Positions 15,044 to 24,096 are shown, numbered from the stretch's first letter. The stretch: DNA of 64,000 nucleotides from an uncultured Bacteroidales bacterium (GCA_946411385.1 CAMKDV010000009.1:89554-153553); one strand, 5' to 3'. Made by a program: numbers and translations. Notes: a model not told the origin generated them from the sequence alone.

Positions 15044-15955
15044 ATGGCATTGAACGATTTTGTAACAGTACGCAAGATGAAAGGCTTTTGGCAGGAGGTC
15101 AAAGCCTACATCAGAGAGAACGCGGTCAGCAAGTTCAAGACACCGTTCACGACGAACGTTGCCGTAGGAGCTGTAGATGCTGGTACGGAGATTGCCGCAG
15201 GGACGGACGTGGTAAGCATTGTCAAGAACATGCTTGTCAAACTCAAATATGCAACCGTCTTTAACACACCGTCTGTGACATTGAGGAACAACGGCACGGC
15301 GTTCGGAGAGTATGAGGTCGGGACAAACGCCCTACCCTCTTTCAACAGCACGTACACCGACGGGCGGTTCACGACCTACACATCCCCCAGCGAGACAACG
15401 ACCATCATAGCCGGGTGCGCCAAGGGAACAACAACGTACTATCGTGGCAATACAGCCCTTGAAGGCAACACGGACGATTATATCCTACCGCTCGGCACAA
15501 CAACATACCGCGTTGAACAGGCTTATGATGAAAGTACAACCACCCCGAAGAACTCCGATGGCAATAACAGCAGCGTCAGCATTGACAGCGGCGTATGTGA
15601 AGCATCAGGAGTTTACCGCGCTTATCTGCGGCTGTTTACAGGTGTGTTTGCCGGAACGAGTGCCCTGCCCACATCCAACTACCGCCAGCACTTGTCATCT
15701 GGTGCGTTGGTCAAGGCTGCACCGAGCATGTCAGTGAACTTCAGCAACAAGGTCATTGCTGTTGCTGTGCCGGACACGTACACACTCGTATCGGCTATCG
15801 AGCCGCAGACAGGAGAGGATGAGACCCCGTACCTCATCAAGAACGGCGAGAGCATACAGATAGCCGACGTGAACGGCAGTATGCACGATTATAAGCTCTA
15901 TGTGTTTGCGTACGACGCTGCATTAGGGAAGAGTGTTAACCTTGTATTCAGTTAA
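15044..15955 (+). CDS. Phage virion protein, unrecognised
   Basis: The 303-residue protein starts MALNDFVTVRKMKGFWQEVK with a short helical part, then becomes Thr/Ser/Gly-rich beta structure to its end (VLFS-like terminal KSVNLVFS). The N-terminal block resembles a segment of the fibre gene upstream in the window's left end, fitting a tail attachment region. It is 18 bp after the repeat protein and 5 bp before the next gene. Probably a fibre or fibre-adaptor subunit. Confidence 0.55.
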   Translation: MALNDFVTVRKMKGFWQEVKAYIRENAVSKFKTPFTTNVAVGAVDAGTEIAAGTDVVSIVKNMLVKLKYATVFNTPSVTLRNNGTAFGEYEVGTNALPSFNSTYTDGRFTTYTSPSETTTIIAGCAKGTTTYYRGNTALEGNTDDYILPLGTTTYRVEQAYDESTTTPKNSDGNNSSVSIDSGVCEASGVYRAYLRLFTGVFAGTSALPTSNYRQHLSSGALVKAAPSMSVNFSNKVIAVAVPDTYTLVSAIEPQTGEDETPYLIKNGESIQIADVNGSMHDYKLYVFAYDAALGKSVNLVFS

Positions 15956-15960
15956 GCATC

Positions 15961-17568
15961 ATGGCAGACTACAGGACAAAAGGACAATATAAGTTGGGCG
16001 GTCAGGTCAAGGTCGTCAACAGAAACAGCAACGTCGATTACGACTACGGCATTTACGAGTCGTTGCAGGACGTTCCCGCCTCGTTGATGGACACCGTACA
16101 GGTCGGCAAGACCATCGGTGTATTGACTGCAAGCGGCGAGGTGAAGGAGTATTGGTGGCAGCCGACGGGTAACAACACATTCGGTTGGGTTTCCAAGGGC
16201 GTGAGCGAGGAGGAAATGGCTACAGCACTTGGTCAGAAAGCCGAAAAAGCGAGTAACCCGACGGCTGGTAACATCGCTATCTTGGACGAGAACGGCAACC
16301 CCGTTGACAGCGGCAGCAAGGTGGACGATTTTGCTCCAGCCGGACACACCCACCAGGCAACACACGAGGTGGAGGACAGAGCCGCAGCCGACAGGCTCAT
16401 CATTACTATAGGCGGTGTTCGTTATGCCGTCAAGCGGGATATACTAATCACACCCGCCACGCCCGTCATCAAACACGGCGGAGCAGCTACAGGTGCAGAT
16501 GCGATCAACGTCATCACCACCACGCAGGGCATCACCCTTACGTGCAGCACCGAGGGGGCAACCATCTATTACACCACAGACGGCAGCGACCCGACAGCAT
16601 CGAGCAACGTCTATTCGTCCGCCCTGACGTTCGGACAGGACGAAAACTCGGACGGGAAAGTTCGGACGGTTACACTCAAAGCCATCGCCATCAAGAACGG
16701 CGAGAGCTCGCAGGTCGCAACCGCTACATTCAACATCACCCGCAAGGTCGCCAACCCGGTCATCACTTATAGCGCACTGGCTAACGACACCGTGACGCGC
16801 ACCATCACCATCACATGCGCCACTGGCAAAGGAGAGAGCATCTACTACACCTTGGACGGTTCTGATCCGTCAGACATGGGGAACGCCGGACGGCAGCTGT
16901 ACAACGTCAACAGCAAGCCTACCGTTACGGCATCGACCACGATCAAGGCTTATGCCACCATAGACAACACATGGGAGGCATCCTCCAACACAACAGTTGA
17001 CATTGTTGACACGGTAGCCGCACCGACCATCAGCGTTGACAGCACCGACAAGTACGCCGCCAGCCATACCGTGACCATCACATGCGGCACGGCAGGAGCA
17101 GCCATCTTCTACACCACCGACGGCAGTACGCCTGTACCGTCCGAGGCAGACCAGCAAGGCAAGGCTACCAAGACCTACGCATCCGCCATCACACTCTCCA
17201 CAACCGGCACGCACACCGTCAAGGCTGTTGCCACCAAGTCAGGATGGACGGACAGCGCAACGGCAAGCAAGACGGGCATAGTGGTAGGTGCAAAGAAGAG
17301 CTACATCGGCGGAGGCGGTGCAACGCTCTCTTCACTCTCCGGCTTGACCGCAGTTAAAGCAGACTCATTGGCAGGAAGCCGATCTACAACGCTGGCGGAA
17401 AGCGCATATATATGGTTCGTAGTTCCAAGCACAAGTTCCATATCCTCTATCCTATCCGGCAAGACGGAAGTGCCGTACTCGCTCATCGAGAACTCCGTGA
17501 GCGGATATAAGTGCTATCGTACTGTCTTTGAAATTAACGCAGGTACTCACACCTTTAACATCGCATAA
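15961..17568 (+). CDS. Tail fibre with chitobiase C-terminal-type repeats
   Basis: The 535-residue protein has an N-terminal attachment region (MADYRTKGQYKLGGQVKVVN) followed by three repeated beta domains starting near residues 165, 258 and 348, each with the signature GATIYYTTDGSDPT, SIYYTLDGSDPSD or AIFYTTDGSTPVP. This signature marks the chitobiase/beta-hexosaminidase C-terminal fold, a small Ig-like domain used in cell-surface and phage proteins. The C-terminal 90 residues contain a glycine-rich turn (YIGGGGATLSS) and may be the tip. A receptor- or glycan-binding role is likely. Confidence 0.75.
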   Translation: MADYRTKGQYKLGGQVKVVNRNSNVDYDYGIYESLQDVPASLMDTVQVGKTIGVLTASGEVKEYWWQPTGNNTFGWVSKGVSEEEMATALGQKAEKASNPTAGNIAILDENGNPVDSGSKVDDFAPAGHTHQATHEVEDRAAADRLIITIGGVRYAVKRDILITPATPVIKHGGAATGADAINVITTTQGITLTCSTEGATIYYTTDGSDPTASSNVYSSALTFGQDENSDGKVRTVTLKAIAIKNGESSQVATATFNITRKVANPVITYSALANDTVTRTITITCATGKGESIYYTLDGSDPSDMGNAGRQLYNVNSKPTVTASTTIKAYATIDNTWEASSNTTVDIVDTVAAPTISVDSTDKYAASHTVTITCGTAGAAIFYTTDGSTPVPSEADQQGKATKTYASAITLSTTGTHTVKAVATKSGWTDSATASKTGIVVGAKKSYIGGGGATLSSLSGLTAVKADSLAGSRSTTLAESAYIWFVVPSTSSISSILSGKTEVPYSLIENSVSGYKCYRTVFEINAGTHTFNIA

Positions 17569-17570
17569 CT

Positions 17571-17735
17571 ATGGCAGCAGCAGGAGAAATACCCGTATAT
17601 GGCAAGTTCGTGAACGAAACGACCAACCACGTCCTTGCGGGAACAGACCAGATAAAGGACGAGGCAATGGATAAGTTCCAATCGGACATCAACAAGCAGT
17701 TATTCGACATGGCGGCAGTTGCCATGGTTCTATAA
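17571..17735 (+). CDS. Small phage virion-region protein, 54 residues
   Basis: The frame from ATG 17571, 2 bp after the fibre stop, encodes MAAAGEIPVYGKFVNETTNH, then a helical part ending MAAVAMVL. It fits exactly between two late genes and has matching codon usage. It is too short for domain assignment; a small fibre-associated or chaperone role is a guess. Confidence 0.55.
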   Translation: MAAAGEIPVYGKFVNETTNHVLAGTDQIKDEAMDKFQSDINKQLFDMAAVAMVL

Positions 17736-17747
17736 ATCGCAATCAGT

Positions 17748-18563
17748 ATGAAAGAGTATTTTTTTCACATAACCCAGCAGACGGCGGGTAAGGTTGTTAC
17801 CATCCCGGATGTGCCGGAGCAGATGGCGGCAAAAAACGTGTTGGCTGTGATCAACACGACATCCAAGGAAACGCTAATCTCCCCTATGCACCAGCAAAAC
17901 CTCTCGTCTGTTGAGTATAGCAGCAACACGCTGACCGTAACGCTCTCGTCTGTTGCTCCGTCTATAGCGGCAGGAGATAAGTTGCTTGTCAAATGCTACA
18001 CAGACACCGACGCTGTAGCTGCGGCGCAGACAGCCATCATCAACGCCATGCCCAGCACCACGGCTCTTGCCAAGGAAGCCACGCTCGGAACAACGAGCGA
18101 CAGCACTGTGGCGACAACCATCTTCGGGTGGCTCGGAGCGATATGGAACAAGCTCGTTGGCATCGTCACCACCTACCCATACGCCAAGCAAAGCACACTC
18201 GAAAGCGTAGCCACGGACGCAGCAAGCGCAGCATCCGATGCAGCGGCAGCCAAGACGGCAGCGCAGGCTATCACCGGCTACGCAACGGAGAGCAACGCCA
18301 CAACGAACAAAAACGCCATCCTCGCCAAGTTCCCCGAACTGCTCAACGCCATCAAGGACTACCTCGGCATAGCCAACACCGATGACGGAGAAGGCGGCTC
18401 GTTTGACGCGCTTACAGCCACCGAGGTGAAGACAGCGGCAGCAGAGGTGTGGGCATCCGTATGGGGAGAGGTGCTGCATACCGCATCAGAAGACCTGCCG
18501 CTCGATCCATACGGCAACATCATTGAAGAGGAGGAAAGCGAAAGCAGCTCCGAAAGTGTTTAA
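17748..18563 (+). CDS. Phage structural protein with Ala-rich coiled coil
   Basis: The 271-residue protein begins with a beta domain (MKEYFFHITQQTAGKVVTIP, residues 1-85), followed by an Ala-rich heptad region (residues 150-190, ATDAASAASDAAAAKTAAQA) typical of fibre trimer stalks. It ends in an acidic/serine tail (EEEESESSSESV) like the SES tail of the gene at 14609. A fibre or baseplate role is likely. Confidence 0.6.
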   Translation: MKEYFFHITQQTAGKVVTIPDVPEQMAAKNVLAVINTTSKETLISPMHQQNLSSVEYSSNTLTVTLSSVAPSIAAGDKLLVKCYTDTDAVAAAQTAIINAMPSTTALAKEATLGTTSDSTVATTIFGWLGAIWNKLVGIVTTYPYAKQSTLESVATDAASAASDAAAAKTAAQAITGYATESNATTNKNAILAKFPELLNAIKDYLGIANTDDGEGGSFDALTATEVKTAAAEVWASVWGEVLHTASEDLPLDPYGNIIEEEESESSSESV

Positions 18564-18584
18564 CAACGTAAATTCTTTTTTACT

Positions 18585-19376
18585 ATGTCAGTTTTATCAA
18601 ATATCGTAAACAAGGTTCTGACCTACTCCGGCATGCGTGTGCTCTACGCCTGGACATCCGTCGAACTCAAGAAAATCTGGGACAACACCAAATCCACCTT
18701 CGTCAATGCCTTGACGCAATCCGCGTGGGCGGCGAATAACTCGGTGGATGTCGGCATGACCGAGACAGCCGAAGTGCTCAATGCGATGCTCGCAGAACCC
18801 GGCACAGAGCAGATCTACACCACGCAGCCCGCTTGGGACTTCAACGAGGAGCAGAGCTATCGCCTTGGCTCCTACGTGGACATCGACGCCGAGGGGAACA
18901 CAGACACCCCAATCTATGATGACGGGTGGTCTGATCCTGCGGAGGGCTACACTCGCTATCCCATCCCCTCGCTCATCTACGACACCGACGGCAATGCGCA
19001 CGTCGTCTTCCCCGTCTGGTCATGGCTCGCGGCGGACGGTTTCCGCTTCCGGCCGATGGACATGCCGTTCCGTCACAACTGCAACTACCTCGGCGGCGGG
19101 TTGGACGGTTTCCAGTGGCAGGAGGTGAGCCTGACCAGCGGTTCGTCGGTGACGGTCAGCGGCACGGCGCAAACAGGCTTCACGGCTTCGGTGCCCACCA
19201 CGGCCACGGTGGCAGTCGGCACATGGGTTCGGCTGACCTACACGGAGTCCGGCGCAAGCAAGACGGCGTATGGTTATGTGTCGGCAGTCGGCGAGGGCAA
19301 TGTGACGGTGACGGTGGTCGGTGCATGTGGCACGACCGTGACGAAGGTTGAACTTTATAAACCGGTGGGACAATGA
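18585..19376 (+). CDS. Phage structural protein, adhesin-like
   Basis: The 263-residue protein has a helical start (MSVLSNIVNKVLTYSGMRVL) and a middle with aromatic/acidic loops (TRYPIPSLIYDTDGNAHVVF, FRFRPMDMPFRHNCNYLGGG), then a C-terminal repetitive beta segment (TAQTGFTASVPTTATVAVGT). It overlaps the next gene in the ATGA form, suggesting stoichiometric co-production. Its product is probably part of the fibre tip. Confidence 0.6.
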   Translation: MSVLSNIVNKVLTYSGMRVLYAWTSVELKKIWDNTKSTFVNALTQSAWAANNSVDVGMTETAEVLNAMLAEPGTEQIYTTQPAWDFNEEQSYRLGSYVDIDAEGNTDTPIYDDGWSDPAEGYTRYPIPSLIYDTDGNAHVVFPVWSWLAADGFRFRPMDMPFRHNCNYLGGGLDGFQWQEVSLTSGSSVTVSGTAQTGFTASVPTTATVAVGTWVRLTYTESGASKTAYGYVSAVGEGNVTVTVVGACGTTVTKVELYKPVGQ

Positions 19377-20212
19377 TTGGATTAGGTTCAAACAGATTGA
19401 GTGTGTGTCGTCGGGGCGGGATGTCGGTGACGCAAGCCGGTCGAGGCGGCATGGAGTGGCTGGCAGGTGGCCGTGTGCCCGATTGGGTAACTCCTTATTC
19501 GGCTCAGGCGACGGCAGCGTTGAAGGCACAGTTCCCGACCCAATGGCCGACGATACGGGATTATGGCTTTGCGCATCCGGAGATAGTGGGTTACATGAAT
19601 GCCTATGCCCCGGAAGATGCCAAGATTGCGTATAGTTTGGTCGAGGGGATTGGAACGAGGTGGCTGCTTGGTGGTCCGAATATGCACATTAACCTTGGGA
19701 TTACACCCGATGCAACGACTATATTGGAAGCACATATGTCACCCAAAGAGGATGGAACATATTCGTCATTAGGGTGCCGTGTTAGTTACAATGACAGAGC
19801 ATTCACAATCCATGCTGTATCTCCGAATAGCAGTAGTAGAGAATGTCAGTTTAACTTTAGCAACTACGGTTCATTCTTAACGGGGAAGACAGTTCCTATC
19901 ACAACACCATCTTATTTCAAGTTGGATGCTGGTGCGAAAAAAGGAACTATTAACGATACAAGCTGGGATATAAGTGCATCTTCATTTACCGGGAATAATC
20001 TTCCGATATGGCTTTTTGCAAATAACAACAATGGAGCGGAACATAATCCGGGTAAGGCAGGATATGTAGATGCCGCAATAACAAAGGCAGGAGTAAGGCA
20101 TTGGTTTATCCCATTCAAGCGGAACAATGTGATGTATATGCTTGATTTAGCAACGGGGAATCTCGGAACTAACGTCGGCACTTTCACCGAACTAATCGAA
20201 TCCCCCTCCTAA
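19373..20212 (+). CDS. Phage receptor-binding-like protein
   Basis: The 279-residue protein starts inside the stop of the upstream gene. After a Gly/Arg-rich start (MIGLGSNRLSVCRRGGMSVT) and a helix, its C-terminal 160 residues are beta-rich with many Asn, Ser and aromatic residues (SSSRECQFNFSNYGSFL, LPIWLFANNNNGAEHNPGKA), the composition of a concanavalin-like or receptor-binding domain. Function is inferred from the late-operon setting. Confidence 0.6.
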   Translation: MIGLGSNRLSVCRRGGMSVTQAGRGGMEWLAGGRVPDWVTPYSAQATAALKAQFPTQWPTIRDYGFAHPEIVGYMNAYAPEDAKIAYSLVEGIGTRWLLGGPNMHINLGITPDATTILEAHMSPKEDGTYSSLGCRVSYNDRAFTIHAVSPNSSSRECQFNFSNYGSFLTGKTVPITTPSYFKLDAGAKKGTINDTSWDISASSFTGNNLPIWLFANNNNGAEHNPGKAGYVDAAITKAGVRHWFIPFKRNNVMYMLDLATGNLGTNVGTFTELIESPS

Positions 20213-20223
20213 CCCCCACCCAC

Positions 20224-20286
20224 GCAAAACTACTACTTTTGCCGACATAAAAGTACTACTTTTACCCGCGCAAAACTACTACTTTA
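20224..20286 (+). repeat. Three 23-bp direct repeats before the HU-like gene
   Basis: Three related 17-bp words start at 20224 (GCAAAACTACTACTTTT), 20247 (ATAAAAGTACTACTTTT) and 20270 (GCAAAACTACTACTTTA), exactly 23 bp apart. A period of 23 bp places them nearly on the same face of the helix. They lie 34 bp before the HU-like start, so an operator or a binding array for this phage protein is plausible. Confidence 0.7.
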
Positions 20287-20319
20287 TAAATCATATTGTT
20301 TAACAAAAAAATCACTAAC

Positions 20320-20895
20320 ATGGGAAAGAAAGTTCCTTATTCAGTAGAAGACTTCAACCCGACGCCGGCACAGGCTGCCAAGGGTATGAAGCACAGTGTG
20401 TACGCAGTGGCACGCACGAAAACGACCCTCTCCATCTACGACCTCGCCGAGAAGATGGCAGACGGCACGACCTACACGAAAGGCGAGATTCTGGGTATGC
20501 TCGACCGCCTCGACACCGTCATGCGTCAGGAGTTGCTGGAGGGTAACGCTTGTCAGCTTGGCAATGTCAAGGGTGAGGTGCTGACCACGCTCAAAGCATC
20601 CGTCAAGGGTTCTGTCAGCGATGCCGAGATTGAGGCTATCACGACGGCCGCTCATGCACAGGACGCATCGGTGGCAATCCGCACGGTGGCTGAGAAGAGC
20701 GACCTCAAGCCCGACAAACTGAGCGTGACGGTCAAGGCGCTCATCGGTAAGAACTTCGGCGAGTGGTTCCGCCAGAACAAATCTTTGGAGCGTGTGAAAT
20801 CGCAAGGTTTCTATGTCCCCGATGACGACGAGAACCCTGCCAACCAAGGCGGCAACGGCGGAGGTTCCGATCCCGACGACGGGACGTTAGGGTAA
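20320..20895 (+). CDS. HU-like DNA-binding protein (HU-HIG type)
   Basis: The 191-residue protein starts MGKKVPYSVEDFNPTPAQAA. Residues 25-140 follow the Bacteroidota histone-like HU pattern: SIYDLAEKMADGTTYTKGEI, LGMLDRLDTVMRQELLEGNA, CQLGNVKG, with the beta-arm region less conserved. The C-terminal 20 residues are acidic and Gly-rich (NQGGNGGGSDPDD). It likely bends or packs DNA; a regulatory role on late genes is possible given the repeat array just upstream. The start at 20320 is chosen over an upstream ATG at 20296. Confidence 0.75.
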   Translation: MGKKVPYSVEDFNPTPAQAAKGMKHSVYAVARTKTTLSIYDLAEKMADGTTYTKGEILGMLDRLDTVMRQELLEGNACQLGNVKGEVLTTLKASVKGSVSDAEIEAITTAAHAQDASVAIRTVAEKSDLKPDKLSVTVKALIGKNFGEWFRQNKSLERVKSQGFYVPDDDENPANQGGNGGGSDPDDGTLG

Positions 20896-20961
20896 TTGAT
20901 TAGCCGAAGTCCCCACGGCTTTGTGTTGGGGATTAGTTGCAACTAACAAATTTAAGTAGCA

Positions 20962-21324
20962 ATGAGAAAATTTCTTGTTCTTGCGGTAGGACTGTTGATG
21001 TTCCTTGCCGCAGACGCTGCCCCTACCTATGATGTAGGTCAGCAGCAGACCGACCAAGTTCTGCTCATGCAGCAGACGGACGGTTCGCAGATGGTTGTGG
21101 ACTTCGTTTACGCGGACAACACCGTGGTAACGATTGCGACTACGACCGAAACGGAGTACGTTATCTATCAGGCAGACTTTGCCGAGGTACGCACCCAAGT
21201 ATTCGACCTTACGCTGCCGGTATTCCGATTATGCAGCCATAGAGCGAATGCGTTTAAGTCCAACCTTTACACTGGATGGCGTGGAGTGAATAGTAATCCA
21301 CCGAGTCAATACGATAGGGCTTAA
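20962..21324 (+). CDS. Secreted phage protein, unrecognised
   Basis: The 120-residue protein has a signal peptide (MRKFLVLAVGLLMFLAADA, cleavage near residue 19) and a Gln/Thr-rich beta-like region, then an unusual C-terminal third (RANAFKSNLYTGWRGVNSNP). The 66 bp before it include a stem-loop (TCCCCA...TGGGGA, about 20911-20932). A periplasmic or surface role is likely; no family recognised. A frameshift near residue 85 is possible because the protein's character changes there. Confidence 0.5.
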   Translation: MRKFLVLAVGLLMFLAADAAPTYDVGQQQTDQVLLMQQTDGSQMVVDFVYADNTVVTIATTTETEYVIYQADFAEVRTQVFDLTLPVFRLCSHRANAFKSNLYTGWRGVNSNPPSQYDRA

Positions 21325-21334
21325 ATTACTGGTT

Positions 21335-21356
21335 TAGGGAGTTTGACCGCTCCCTA
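21335..21356 (+). terminator. Stem-loop between two late genes
   Basis: TAGGGAG (21335-21341) pairs with CTCCCTA (21350-21356) around an 8-nt loop. There is no long T-run after it, so it may be a weak terminator, an attenuator or an mRNA stabiliser for the gene at 20962. Confidence 0.4.
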
Positions 21357-21377
21357 TTCCCCAAAACTTGAAACGAT

Positions 21378-22595
21378 ATGAAAGACTTAGAGAAAATAAA
21401 ATCCGAGGACTTGGGCTGTCAGGTTCAGGACGCGAACCCCGGTAACTTCGCCATCGAGCAGGAGGTGGCTCAGCTCGTGGGTGCGACAGTCCCTGCGCCG
21501 ACCGAACCGAGTGCCGACGATGCCCGTGAGTTAGGCGCACAAATCCTGGTGTTCCTCCGCCGCGCATTGACGCCTATCCAGTTAGCCCTGCTCACAGATC
21601 TTGCCGCCATCTACGCCCACCTCGATAGCCGCTGCACCGACTACACCCCTGCCGCATATGCCCCTTATCAGCCCCGTCCCTATGACCCGATGCGACCCTT
21701 GATCCCTCGTACATTGCCGAACCTCCTGCAAGCCATCACCGCCTTTTCCGCCCGCAAAATCTCCAACGGCTCCGCCCCGAACGACGGCATCCCCGATGGC
21801 ACGTCCTTTGCCCATATCATAGGCTCTCGCTCTATGGTCACTAAATTAGACGACACCAACGAAGGCTGGGTCTGCGATTCGGTGATGCCTAACTTCCCGA
21901 ACTTAGGAGACGCAACGCTCCGTATGGGAAGCATCACGGTAGCCAATGCGCTGAATAATCTCGGAGCAAGCGGAGTGGTAAGATTGGAAGGAACAAAGGC
22001 CATCACCTCCGGCGCAATTCAGTACAACGACCCGATGCCGCTGAACGCTACCGAGATATACGCTGACGATGTGGAGACATCCGATGCTATATTCTCGCAG
22101 AAAGCATATCCGAACTTGCAGAAGGTGTCTATGAAGAAAGTGCGCAGCCTCAATGGTCGGTCGTTCTATGACCTACAAGCAGAAGGACCGCTCAAAGAAG
22201 TATATCTGCCCGAACTAAGGACTTACGATACATGGGCATTCCTGCTTGATTACGGCGGCGAGAAAGACAAGTATTTGAGCCTTATTCTTTTGGAAATAGG
22301 AAGCGATGTGTCTTGCAATATATCGAACTGGAACCCTACCAACGCCCTAAGCAGTAGTGCATCGGACTTGGTAGCAGACCCAACGGCTCATCCGACTTGG
22401 AATAACCTTGACCAGTTCCTCCAGAACTTCCGCGAGCACATCGCCCTTCGCCTGACCGCCAACGGCAGCGGCAAGACCTTGACCCTCTCGCAGGCAGTCC
22501 GAGATGCCATTCACGCCGCCGAAGCAACATACGGCATTGAAGCCATTATTGTCACACAAAAAGGCTGGACACTCAGCCCAGCTCCAACCGCATAA
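21378..22595 (+). CDS. Phage protein with leucine-rich-repeat-like fold
   Basis: The 405-residue protein has a helical N-terminal part (residues 1-85) and a region (150-320) where strands repeat about every 22-25 residues with conserved small hydrophobics (ATEIYADDVETSDAIFSQKA, LQKVSMKKVRSLNGRSFYDL, LKEVYLPELRTYDTWAFLLD). This is the look of a BspA-like leucine-rich repeat, a ligand-binding scaffold. In a phage late operon it is a candidate receptor-binding protein. The C-terminal 60 residues look helical and may close the fold. Confidence 0.6.
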   Translation: MKDLEKIKSEDLGCQVQDANPGNFAIEQEVAQLVGATVPAPTEPSADDARELGAQILVFLRRALTPIQLALLTDLAAIYAHLDSRCTDYTPAAYAPYQPRPYDPMRPLIPRTLPNLLQAITAFSARKISNGSAPNDGIPDGTSFAHIIGSRSMVTKLDDTNEGWVCDSVMPNFPNLGDATLRMGSITVANALNNLGASGVVRLEGTKAITSGAIQYNDPMPLNATEIYADDVETSDAIFSQKAYPNLQKVSMKKVRSLNGRSFYDLQAEGPLKEVYLPELRTYDTWAFLLDYGGEKDKYLSLILLEIGSDVSCNISNWNPTNALSSSASDLVADPTAHPTWNNLDQFLQNFREHIALRLTANGSGKTLTLSQAVRDAIHAAEATYGIEAIIVTQKGWTLSPAPTA

Positions 22596-22599
22596 GATT

Positions 22600-22857
22600 A
22601 TGAGAAAGATTATTGATTTGTACCCGGAAGCCCCGAACGAGTGGGTGTACCGTGACCACGACGACGACCTGCTGCCCGATGGCACTGCCCGCCGTCAGTT
22701 TGAACCATCCGTGACCATTCCTTTGTCCGACCTCGACCTCTGGCACGAGTGTACCGACCAGCAACGCCGCGACTGGGAAGAACAACATCTGCCGGAAGAG
22801 AGCGGCGAGAGTTCAGAAGGTGACGACGATGACCGTCCGGCGGACGTAGAGGCCTAA
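22600..22857 (+). CDS. Small acidic phage protein
   Basis: The 85-residue protein (MRKIIDLYPEAPNEWVYRDH) starts 4 nt after the stop of the LRR-like gene. It has a highly acidic end (SGESSEGDDDDRPADVEA). The longer frame from 22504 lies inside the upstream gene and is rejected. Its last 45 bp overlap the convergent lipoprotein gene. Function unknown; small acidic proteins can be assembly chaperones. Confidence 0.55.
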   Translation: MRKIIDLYPEAPNEWVYRDHDDDLLPDGTARRQFEPSVTIPLSDLDLWHECTDQQRRDWEEQHLPEESGESSEGDDDDRPADVEA

Positions 22858-23238
22858 GACGCTGTATTTGGTCTTCTGCCCCGCCTTAGAGACGCTGGAG
22901 GATGGCATGCCGAACGTATATCCATCCGAGGTAATGAAGCGTTCCTGTGAGGGCATTTGGAGCGTTTTGAGCGTACTTGCCTCCTCACGTGAAGGAATAT
23001 GCCACGGCGATGGCAAAACCATCGCCACGGCATCAGAATAAAGTAAGTGTTCTTTGAAGATCTTAACCCGCCACTCGGAGGTGTCCGTCACCAGCACCAC
23101 CATTTCGTTGGCGTCAACAAATTGCTCCGCCTCTGGTGTTGGCTCGTCAGTCCTGCCACTGCACGCCGACAGACACAGAGAAAGTGACAGCAGTAACGCT
23201 GGCCAGTAGCAGACGTTGTGGCAAGAGCGGCTCGACAT
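22813..23238 (-). CDS. Prophage lipoprotein (cargo gene)
   Basis: The 141-residue protein has a signal peptide with lipobox: SSRSCHNVCYWPALLLSLSL, then CLSACSG, with LSAC before the lipidated Cys. The mature part is a beta-rich domain with an exposed charged loop. It follows the Mfa2-like gene by 12 bp, so both are probably one transcript from the promoter at 24126. Its 3' end overlaps the late gene at 22600 by 45 bp, like the first cargo gene at 1441. Confidence 0.7.
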   Translation of the reverse strand: MSSRSCHNVCYWPALLLSLSLCLSACSGRTDEPTPEAEQFVDANEMVVLVTDTSEWRVKIFKEHLLYSDAVAMVLPSPWHIPSREEASTLKTLQMPSQERFITSDGYTFGMPSSSVSKAGQKTKYSVLGLYVRRTVIVVTF

Positions 23239-23250
23239 GGGTGCAGGGAC

Positions 23251-24096
23251 TTACCAGGTGCCGACGATGCTTGTGTTCCATGATGTGTTGACGCTGACGG
23301 ATGCAGACGGAGAGGTGAACAGGTTGCCGGAAATCATCGTTTTGGTGTTCGAGGCGAAACGCACATCCTCGATGGTGACGCTGTAGATGACCGCGCTGGA
23401 GGAGTTGTAGATGTTAAGGGTCAGGTCGGCGGTGTACTCGTCTGTCAGGCTCGGCAGGATGGTGTGGAAATTGTAGCTCACGCCGGATTGTCCGACCTTG
23501 CCGGTGCAGGACACTTTCTGCGACCACTCCGCGCCGTTCACGCCGAGCAGGTTGGCGACGTTGAGCTGGTTGTACTTGTTCGACAGGACGAACTCGATCT
23601 GGTTGGCGGCTGCAGGGAACTCGTCGTTGATGGTGATGTACAGTTGCCCGGATATGCGGTCAAGGGTGAGGTTCTGCGCCGGTGTGCTGGCCGAGACGTT
23701 CAGGGCAAGGACTTTGCCGAAGGTGGGACGGATGGAGTTGAACGCCATGACACCCTCCGAGACGCTGATGCCGGTGGAACGTGTGAGGATGAACGAGAGG
23801 CTGTGCTGGCCGTGTGCGAGGTTGAGGGTGACGGTGCCGAAATCGTCCTGGTCGTTGGTCTGATGAGCGAGTTGGCTTGTGCCGTCGAAGATATACAGGT
23901 CGGTGAGTGCCGTGCCGTTTTCGTCGTCAAGTATGGTGGATTGCGGAGCGCGACGAGGACTACCCATCGGTTCGGATGTCTGATAGAATGTGGCTACGTT
24001 GAATGTCACTTGGTGCTGCACCTTTTGAGGTTCGTTCTTGGCGGTGCAAGATACAAGAATAGCAGCGATGGCTGCAAAGAGATAGGCGTGTTTCAT
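23251..24096 (-). CDS. Mfa2/FimB-like lipoprotein in prophage
   Basis: The 281-residue protein begins MKHAYLFAAIAAILVSCTAK with the lipobox LVSC. The rest is strand-rich with the look of fimbrillin-like or FimB/Mfa2 lipoproteins (LTDLYIFDGTSQLAHQ, TLNLAHGQHSLSFILTRSTG, LTLDRISGQLYITIND). Those proteins anchor Bacteroidales fimbriae, but no fimbrial operon is present here, so here it may alter the host surface or protect against other phages. It is read against the surrounding late operon. The family assignment is by pattern only. Confidence 0.65.
   Translation of the reverse strand: MKHAYLFAAIAAILVSCTAKNEPQKVQHQVTFNVATFYQTSEPMGSPRRAPQSTILDDENGTALTDLYIFDGTSQLAHQTNDQDDFGTVTLNLAHGQHSLSFILTRSTGISVSEGVMAFNSIRPTFGKVLALNVSASTPAQNLTLDRISGQLYITINDEFPAAANQIEFVLSNKYNQLNVANLLGVNGAEWSQKVSCTGKVGQSGVSYNFHTILPSLTDEYTADLTLNIYNSSSAVIYSVTIEDVRFASNTKTMISGNLFTSPSASVSVNTSWNTSIVGTW

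Noticed and set aside
14303..20212. Diversity-generating retroelement acting on a fibre gene
   Set aside because: No reverse transcriptase or template repeat was seen in the window, and no adenine-specific variable repeat pair.
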